A stretch of DNA of 27,750 nucleotides. Source: a virus. The position numbers and the translations under genes are program-made. Every line of letters starts with the position of its first letter. Position 1 is the first letter of the stretch. The stretch covers positions 1 to 27,750 of the IMG/VR virus record IMGVR_UViG_3300009104_000098; one strand, 5' to 3'. A model generated the notes under the pieces. That model was not told the origin of the DNA. It was given only the letters and a program-made list of their open reading frames with translations, and did no database searches. Positions 22,378-27,750 of the stretch are shown piece by piece.

Positions 22378-23906
22378 AATACACAGCAAAACAAGAAGAA
22401 CAGCTCATGACGCAGATCTGGTCATTGACGATTAAAGATGATCCTTTGAACTTTGTTAGATATGTGTTTCCGTGGGGGCAAGAAAACACCCCCCTTGCTG
22501 ATTTTAAAGGTCCGCGTAAGTGGCAAGAAAAAATTTTACGAGATATAGCAGTTCACATACAGAGAAATCAGAGCATAGATTTACCTGAAATGATGCGTCT
22601 CGCAGTCGCGTCAGGTCGTGGCATAGGCAAATCAGCTCTAGTCGCATGGATTATTCTCTGGTTTCTATCAACAAGATTAGGCGGCACAGTCATCGTCTCT
22701 GCGAACACAGAAGCACAGCTTCGCACAAGAACATGGGCAGAACTAGGCAAATGGCATACGCTTTCAATCGTAAATCATTGGTTTCATAAAACTGCAACAG
22801 CATTAAAGCCACAACAATGGTTTGAAGAACTGCTCATTCGTGATCTCAAAGTCGATACAGGTTACTACTACGCAATGGCATCACTCTGGTCAGAAGAGAA
22901 CCCCGATGCTTATGCTGGAATCCACAGCTCACATGGAATCACTCTAATTTTTGATGAAGCATCAGGAATCCCTAGCTCTATATATTCAGTAGCAGAAGGC
23001 TTTTTTACTGAGCCGACAGAAAATCGTTTCTGGTTCGCGTTTTCAAATCCGCGTAGAAATCAAGGTCCGTTTTACGACTCATTTCATGCAAATAAACAGT
23101 TCTGGCAAACAGAACAAATCGACTCGCGAGACGTTGAAGATACAGATCAAAAACTTTTTAATCGTATGCTCGAACAATACGGCGAAGATTCAACTGTCGC
23201 AAGAGTCGAAGTGCTTGGTCAATTTCCTAGCGCTGACGATGATACAGTTATACCGATTGAGCTTGCTCGTTCAGCAGTCGACAGAGAAGTTACATTGACT
23301 GCAAGCGAACCCATTATCTGGGGCTTAGACGTAGCGCGTTTCGGAGCAGACAATTCAGCGCTCTGCATAAGACAAGGAAACACAGTATTTGAAATAAAAA
23401 CATTCAAATCAATGGATCTCATGCAACTCTGTGGCGCAGTCAAAAATCTTTATGACGATGCGACTGCGATGAATCGACCACAAGAAATTTTAGTCGATGT
23501 CATCGGTCTAGGAAGTGGCGTAGTAGATCGATTAGCAGAGCAAAATCTTCCAGTGCGTGGGATTAATGTCGCAGAATCTCCTTCAACGAGAAAAAATTAT
23601 TTGAATCTTCGCGCAGAATTATGGTTCAAAATAAAAGACTGGCTCTCTGCTCGCGATTGTAGGTTGCCGAATGATGACGAGCTGATTGCAGAATTAGTTA
23701 GTCCATCTTATACTTACACAAGCGCAGGCAAAATTAAGCTAGAAAGCAAAGAGCAACTCAAAAAGCGAGGTATCAAATCTCCAGACAAAGCAGACTCACT
23801 TGCGCTAACAATGGCTAGCTCAGCGGCGAGCTTTTCTTCAAACTTTAATCAAATGGGATATAACTGGAAAAAGCCATTGAAATCAAAAATTATACGAGTG
23901 GGATAA
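22374..23906 (+). CDS. terL: Terminase large subunit
   Basis: 510 residues, full length. The ATPase domain has Walker A SGRGIGKSA (80-88) and Walker B LIFDEAS (191-197, catalytic E195), with the coupling motif FSNPRRNQG (223-231). The RNase H-like nuclease has the three acidic positions in GLDVARFGADNS (D319), EILVDVIGLGSG (D375) and SPDKADSLAL (D471/D474). It cuts concatemeric DNA and drives it into the capsid through the portal encoded next. The start overlaps the glycosyltransferase stop (ATGA). Confidence 0.97.
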   Translation: MKYTAKQEEQLMTQIWSLTIKDDPLNFVRYVFPWGQENTPLADFKGPRKWQEKILRDIAVHIQRNQSIDLPEMMRLAVASGRGIGKSALVAWIILWFLSTRLGGTVIVSANTEAQLRTRTWAELGKWHTLSIVNHWFHKTATALKPQQWFEELLIRDLKVDTGYYYAMASLWSEENPDAYAGIHSSHGITLIFDEASGIPSSIYSVAEGFFTEPTENRFWFAFSNPRRNQGPFYDSFHANKQFWQTEQIDSRDVEDTDQKLFNRMLEQYGEDSTVARVEVLGQFPSADDDTVIPIELARSAVDREVTLTASEPIIWGLDVARFGADNSALCIRQGNTVFEIKTFKSMDLMQLCGAVKNLYDDATAMNRPQEILVDVIGLGSGVVDRLAEQNLPVRGINVAESPSTRKNYLNLRAELWFKIKDWLSARDCRLPNDDELIAELVSPSYTYTSAGKIKLESKEQLKKRGIKSPDKADSLALTMASSAASFSSNFNQMGYNWKKPLKSKIIRVG

Positions 23907-23912
23907 ACATAA

Positions 23913-26081
23913 ATGGCATATACAAATAACAAACGTCTATCTGAAGAAACAGAGATAGATGTCGAAGATGAAGATGTTGTTTCTGAAGAAGAAACAGATT
24001 TAGAAGAGCTTAAAAGCGCATTGAAATCAGAGCTAGATGATGCGTCTGATTTTATCGATCAAATAGGCGAAGATCGAGCAGAAGCAACAAACTACTATCT
24101 CGGCAAAAAACCAAACGCAACATCGTCTTTGCAATCAGAGTTTGTCTCAACTGACTTGCGAGATAGCGTGTTGTTTTTAATGCCTTCAATTATGCGCACG
24201 TTTTTTGGCTCAAAAAAAGTAGTCGAGTTTGTGCCTAATAGCGTTGAAGATATTGATCTAGCAAAACAGCAAACAGATTTTGTTAATTACACGATTCAAA
24301 AATCAAATGGTTTCAAAGTTCTCTACGATGCGTTTAAAGATGCTTTAGTCAGAAAGACGGGCTTCGTAAAGGCGTATTATGACGACAGCATCAGCTCGAC
24401 AACGCATGAGTTTACTGATTTGTCACAAGAAGAATACACAGCGTTGCTTATAGATCAAAACGTAGAAGTTGTTAAAGAGTCTGTGACAACGCAAAGCACA
24501 ACAGTCGTTGACGAAATGACAGGTGAAGAATTTATTGATGAAACGCCTGTTTCTTATGATGTCACGATTCGCAGAGTTAAAGCTAAAAATCAAGTTATGA
24601 TTGAGAGTATACCGCCTGAAGAGGTGTTGCTTGCTCGAAACTCAAGAGATATTCAAACAGCTAATTATGTTGCACATCGCACAATTAAAACTGTCAGCGA
24701 TCTCGTAGCAATGGGTTATGATCGCGAAGAAATAGAGCAATATTCAGGCTCAGGTTCATCATTCGATGCAGAAACATACGAAGAAGAAGAAGCGAGAAGC
24801 CCGCTTGACAGCTCTGTTTATCCTGACGCTGATAACACAAGTGATAAATCAGTGCTGTATATTGAGCATTACATTTTCTGGGATTTAGACAATGACGGAA
24901 TCGCAGAGCGAGTTCGCGTCTGCACATGCGGAAATGGTCTAAACATCGTTCACTATAGCGCATGGGATGATCTTCCTATCGTTATGTTTTCAATGGATCC
25001 AGAGCCACATGAAGCAATCGGTTCTTGTGTCTCAGACTATTTAATTCCTATTCAGACTGCTAAATCACAAATCATGAGAGACACGCTCGACTCTCTCGGA
25101 CACGCAATTTTCCCCCGCATGGGAGTCGTAGAAGGTCAAGTAAATATTGACGATGTGCTTAATACGGATATAGGTCAACCTATTCGTATGAGAGCGCCGG
25201 GCATGGTTCAGCCATTTGCAGTTCCTTTCGTTGGCAAAGAGGCGTTTCCAGTTCTTGCTTATCTTGATGAAAGCAAAGAAAACCGGACGGGCGTTTCTAA
25301 AGCATCAGCAGGTCTAAACGCAGACGCGCTACAATCTTCAACAAAAGCGGCTGTTTCAGCAACAATGTCAGGTGCCCAAGGTCGTGTCGAGCTAATCTGT
25401 AGACACTTCGCAGAAGGCGGTCTCACAGACTTGTTCAAGCTCGTCAATAATTTAGTGATTAAGAACGCTGATAGAGAAGAAATTGTCAGATTGAACAATG
25501 AGTTTGTCGCTATTGACCCGCGATATTGGGATATAGACAAGGATTTAATCGTAAACGTAGCGATCAGTAAAAGTAGCGATGAAGAGAAGATGCAAATACT
25601 TTCAACATTCTTGATCGAGCAAAAAGACATCTTAAAAACGCTTGGTCCGAACAATCCTTTAGTGACGCTGAATCAATACGCGAATACGTTAGCAAAAGTT
25701 ATCGAGTTAGCTGGCTTCAAAGATGTCAATGCGTTTATTAATACGAATATTCCTCCTATACCGGCACAGCAACAAGAAGAGAAGGCTGATCCTGCTGAAA
25801 TGTTAGCTCAAGCTGAAATTCACAAAGCGAATGTGCAAGCTGAGAAAGCAGTTATTGACGCTGAGAACGACAGACTGAAAATCATCATGGACGATGATCG
25901 CCAACGAGACGAAGCAGAAGCAGATATTCGACTGAAAGCGGCTGAGTTGAACGCTAGATATGGCGCTCAAATAAATGTAGCAGAAATCAACGCTCTAATG
26001 GAGCGTGATCGCGAAACAATAAGACAAGTTGCGAAAGCACAAGCACAAGGATTATTCAATGGATCAGGAACAAGCGGATAA
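23913..26081 (+). CDS. Portal protein, P22 gp1-like
   Basis: 722 residues, as long as P22-type portals. After an acidic N-terminal tail (ETEIDVEDEDVVSEEET), the body contains DASDFIDQIGEDRAEATNYYLG, SEFVSTDLRDSVLFLMPSIMRTFFGS, and PIVMFSMDPEPHEAIGSCVSDYLIPIQTAKSQIMRD, the conserved core of marine and P22-like portals. The C-terminal 150 residues form a long helical barrel region (AEIHKANVQAEKAVIDAENDRL onward). It makes the dodecameric ring for DNA passage and tail attachment. Next downstream would be scaffold and coat genes, but they are not immediately next. Confidence 0.93.
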   Translation: MAYTNNKRLSEETEIDVEDEDVVSEEETDLEELKSALKSELDDASDFIDQIGEDRAEATNYYLGKKPNATSSLQSEFVSTDLRDSVLFLMPSIMRTFFGSKKVVEFVPNSVEDIDLAKQQTDFVNYTIQKSNGFKVLYDAFKDALVRKTGFVKAYYDDSISSTTHEFTDLSQEEYTALLIDQNVEVVKESVTTQSTTVVDEMTGEEFIDETPVSYDVTIRRVKAKNQVMIESIPPEEVLLARNSRDIQTANYVAHRTIKTVSDLVAMGYDREEIEQYSGSGSSFDAETYEEEEARSPLDSSVYPDADNTSDKSVLYIEHYIFWDLDNDGIAERVRVCTCGNGLNIVHYSAWDDLPIVMFSMDPEPHEAIGSCVSDYLIPIQTAKSQIMRDTLDSLGHAIFPRMGVVEGQVNIDDVLNTDIGQPIRMRAPGMVQPFAVPFVGKEAFPVLAYLDESKENRTGVSKASAGLNADALQSSTKAAVSATMSGAQGRVELICRHFAEGGLTDLFKLVNNLVIKNADREEIVRLNNEFVAIDPRYWDIDKDLIVNVAISKSSDEEKMQILSTFLIEQKDILKTLGPNNPLVTLNQYANTLAKVIELAGFKDVNAFINTNIPPIPAQQQEEKADPAEMLAQAEIHKANVQAEKAVIDAENDRLKIIMDDDRQRDEAEADIRLKAAELNARYGAQINVAEINALMERDRETIRQVAKAQAQGLFNGSGTSG

Positions 26082-26244
26082 ATATTTTTCTCTCGAATTT
26101 CTCGAAGGCGATATGGTCTATTCTGCTGAAGGCGTAAAAGCGAAAGACTTAGATCATGCGAAAGAGTTAGTGGTGTGCTTTCTTTCAGACGTAATCAATG
26201 AAGATTCAGAACTGATTTTTCATGAAGAAATAACGATACATTGA
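26059..26244 (+). CDS. Small acidic hypothetical protein
   Basis: 61 residues from the ATG at 26059, with AAGGAT nearby, overlapping the portal end by 23 bases. MDQEQADKYFSLEFLEGDMVYSAEGVKAKDLDHAKELVVCFLSDVINEDSELIFHEEITIH is acidic and predicted alpha/beta. No family is recognised. Confidence 0.65.
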   Translation: MDQEQADKYFSLEFLEGDMVYSAEGVKAKDLDHAKELVVCFLSDVINEDSELIFHEEITIH

Positions 26245-26369
26245 TGCCAATTAAAAAAGTAAAAGGCGGTTATAAATGGGGTAAGTCAGGCAAGACTTAC
26301 AAAACAAAAGCGAAAGCGAAGCGACAAGCAAAAGCGATATATGCAAGTGGCTATAAGAAGAAAAAATGA
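26244..26369 (+). CDS. Very basic small protein (KKVKGGYKWG family)
   Basis: 41 residues, start overlapping the previous stop by one base (TGATG) and stop overlapping the holin start. MPIKKVKGGYKWGKSGKTYK followed by a Lys/Arg/Ala helix and SGYKKKK resembles a small protein often found next to lysis or portal genes of marine phages. The positive charge suggests nucleic-acid binding. Function unknown. Confidence 0.75.
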   Translation: MPIKKVKGGYKWGKSGKTYKTKAKAKRQAKAIYASGYKKKK

Positions 26370-26746
26370 TTAAAGATTTAATAAAACCTGTGTCTAAGAT
26401 TTTAGACAAGTTTGTTGCTGATAAAGATTTAAAAACAAAACTAGAACATGAAATACAACTTGAAATACAAAAAGCAAACCTCGCACAAATTGAAGTCAAC
26501 AAAGCAGAAGCACAGCATCGATCTGTTTTCGTGGCTGGTTGGCGACCTTTTATCGCGTGGAATTGTGGTATTGCGATTTCGTATCACTTCTTGTTGCAAC
26601 CAATTATTATTTTTGTGTTGTCAGCCAATGGTATTACCTACGATCTGCCAGAGTTTGATATGGGTTCGCTCATGACTGTCATATTAGGAATCCTAGGTCT
26701 TGGCGGCATGAGAAGCTATGAGAAAACAAAAGGACTAACAAAATAA
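26366..26746 (+). CDS. Holin of the GTA 3-TM type
   Basis: 126 residues. A helical, charged N-terminal half (DKFVADKDLKTKLEHEIQLEIQKANLAQIEVNKAEAQH) leads to WRPFIAWNCGIAISYHFLLQPIIIFVL and LMTVILGILGLGGMRSYEKTKG, the order and the R-P-x-x-x-W and GLGGMRSYEK marks of the GTA-holin family (PF11351). It would form membrane holes that start lysis. No endolysin is in the window. Confidence 0.88.
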   Translation: MIKDLIKPVSKILDKFVADKDLKTKLEHEIQLEIQKANLAQIEVNKAEAQHRSVFVAGWRPFIAWNCGIAISYHFLLQPIIIFVLSANGITYDLPEFDMGSLMTVILGILGLGGMRSYEKTKGLTK

Positions 26747-26747
26747 A

Positions 26748-26990
26748 ATGGAAGTAAACAGCTTAATTTTTTGGAATGTCGTACTCAGCTTAGTGTACGC
26801 ACCTCTTATTTATGGAATCAGAGCTAACTTACAAGAAATCAAAAGAATTGATATTTTGCTTTCAAAAACAAGAGAAGAAATACCAAGAACTTATGTGACA
26901 AAAGCCGATCTCAGAAATGACATGGATAAGATTTTTTCAAGATTGGACAAGATAGAGGACAAGATTGACAAAATAGTAGAAAACAATTAA
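26748..26990 (+). CDS. Membrane-anchored coiled-coil lysis-region protein
   Basis: 80 residues. One N-terminal membrane segment (SLIFWNVVLSLVYAPLIYGI) is followed by a charged helix with heptad repeats (LRNDMDKIFSRLDKIEDKIDKIVENN). This form is common beside GTA-type holins and resembles an inner-membrane spanin or antiholin in layout, without proof of either function. Confidence 0.75.
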   Translation: MEVNSLIFWNVVLSLVYAPLIYGIRANLQEIKRIDILLSKTREEIPRTYVTKADLRNDMDKIFSRLDKIEDKIDKIVENN

Positions 26991-27002
26991 CGAGGAACAA
27001 AA

Positions 27003-27158
27003 ATGGACTCAACAATAATAAATATATTTGTATGGACAGTATCAATAGCATCATTGATCGCGGCAATAACGCCACCACAAAAAAACCCAAAGAAACAAAG
27101 AATACTAGATATTATTCATGTCTTGTCTTTGAATGTCGGTCACGCTAAGAAAGATTGA
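27003..27158 (+). CDS. Small single-pass membrane protein
   Basis: 51 residues with ACGAGGAA upstream. IINIFVWTVSIASLIAAITPPQ is a membrane segment, followed by KNPKKQRILDIIHVLSLNVGHAKKD, a short amphipathic tail with the N-V-G-x-A-K ending of a family often seen in phage lysis regions. Its stop overlaps the next start (TGATG). Confidence 0.75.
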   Translation: MDSTIINIFVWTVSIASLIAAITPPQKNPKKQRILDIIHVLSLNVGHAKKD

Positions 27159-27750
27159 TGTCTGATTTATCGTTAAACCCTGATTCTGCAAGAGAGAGCG
27201 CTTTTACTCAAATCTATTTGGGAAATATGTGGCAATCTCAAGAGAGCAAATCAGGCACAGGCTCAGAGCTTGTGTCAACAGAAAACGTATTGAAAGAGCT
27301 TCCGAGTTTAATAAAAAAATTTAATATAAAAACTGTATTTGATGCAGGGTGCGGAGACTGGAATTGGTTCAAAGAGATTGATATTGATTTCGATTATCTA
27401 GGTGGCGACATCGTGAAGCCGCTTATTGAAGAATTGCAAAAAAAACACGAAAAGAAAAACATTAAATTTGTAAACACAGATGTTGTTAGAGACAAGATTA
27501 ATAAGTTTGATTTAGTGATTTGCAGAAATGTTCTGTTTCACTTGCCAGAAAAAGATATTTTTAAGTTTTTGTCGAACTTTGTAAATTCAGGGTCTAGTTA
27601 TTTGCTAACAACGCATAGTGGCGATTATTTGAACAAAGACATAGAAGCTGGAAGTTGGAGATGTTTGAACTTATTGTCTGAGCCATATAATTTTTCAGCG
27701 CCGCTATCTAGCATTGAAGATTGTAAAGGAGAAACCCTAGGACTTTGGAG
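27158..27750 (+). CDS. Class I SAM-dependent methyltransferase (3' partial)
   Basis: 197 residues are visible before the window ends. TVFDAGCGDWNWFKEI is motif I for SAM binding, LGGDIVKPLIEEL the acidic second strand, and FDLVICRNVLFHLPEKDIFKFLSNF the usual post-motif II segment. It lacks DPPY or DNA-target motifs, so a small molecule, lipid, sugar or protein substrate is more likely than DNA. It sits right after the lysis genes, like an accessory metabolic gene. The acceptor is unknown. Confidence 0.85.
   Translation, partial: MSDLSLNPDSARESAFTQIYLGNMWQSQESKSGTGSELVSTENVLKELPSLIKKFNIKTVFDAGCGDWNWFKEIDIDFDYLGGDIVKPLIEELQKKHEKKNIKFVNTDVVRDKINKFDLVICRNVLFHLPEKDIFKFLSNFVNSGSSYLLTTHSGDYLNKDIEAGSWRCLNLLSEPYNFSAPLSSIEDCKGETLGLW

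Noticed and set aside
26366-27158. Complete lysis cassette
   Set aside because: A holin and two small membrane proteins are present, but no lysozyme, amidase or peptidase reading frame is visible, so only part of a cassette can be claimed.
1-27750. tRNA, rRNA, insertion sequence or diversity-generating retroelement
   Set aside because: No cloverleaf, ribosomal sequence, transposase, terminal inverted repeats or reverse transcriptase was recognised in the window.

Overview
This window looks like part of the genome of a tailed double-stranded DNA phage, most likely a temperate podovirus-type phage. The evidence is a two-domain large terminase, a long P22-type portal, three large ejection-type proteins, a tyrosine integrase, no recognisable tail sheath or tape measure, and dense short genes with ATGA or TAATG overlaps. 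The low GC content and the family set (S74 fibre next to a DUF7936-like protein, GTA-type holin, small basic KKVKGGYKWG protein) resemble phages assembled from seawater metagenomes. A marine alphaproteobacterial host is plausible, but that is inference; nothing in the window identifies the host. Both window ends cut through genes.

Layout. (1) 1-7484, plus strand: end of the late operon, with an S74 tail fibre, a small fibre-associated protein, a large beta-rich structural protein, a GNAT-like protein and three ejection or internal-virion proteins, one with a glutamine repeat. (2) 7481-14246, minus strand: a leftward operon with a zinc-ribbon protein, a serine-recombinase-like protein lacking its catalytic serine, several unknown small genes, a YqaJ-type exonuclease, a winged-helix protein, a beta-class DNA methyltransferase, the tyrosine integrase and two small genes. 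(3) 14247-14450: a divergent control region with a leftward promoter and repeated motifs. (4) 14451-21315, plus strand: a ribbon-helix-helix regulator, then a PD-(D/E)XK nuclease, a 59-aa protein and a second methyltransferase joined by overlapping starts and stops, an SSB-like protein, a Toprim-helicase replication protein, a cytidylyltransferase-fold protein, a strong iteron array that is probably the replication origin, a second small nuclease and the small terminase. (5) 21400-27750, plus strand: a glycosyltransferase placed between the two terminase subunits, large terminase, portal, two small proteins, a holin and two small membrane proteins, and a partial SAM methyltransferase cut by the window end. 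Capsid, tail-tube and endolysin genes are not in the window; the major capsid gene probably lies past the right end or before the left end.

How it fits together. Integrase, exonuclease, methyltransferase and DNA-binding proteins form a leftward lysogeny/recombination arm, and the rightward arm runs from regulation to replication to packaging to virion to lysis. The items most worth a second look are the 12-bp-spaced TGCGACA iterons flanking an AT-rich core (19378-19572), the serine recombinase homologue with Asn in place of the nucleophile, the coupled nuclease/59-aa/methyltransferase cassette, and the long hairpin starting at the small-terminase stop codon.
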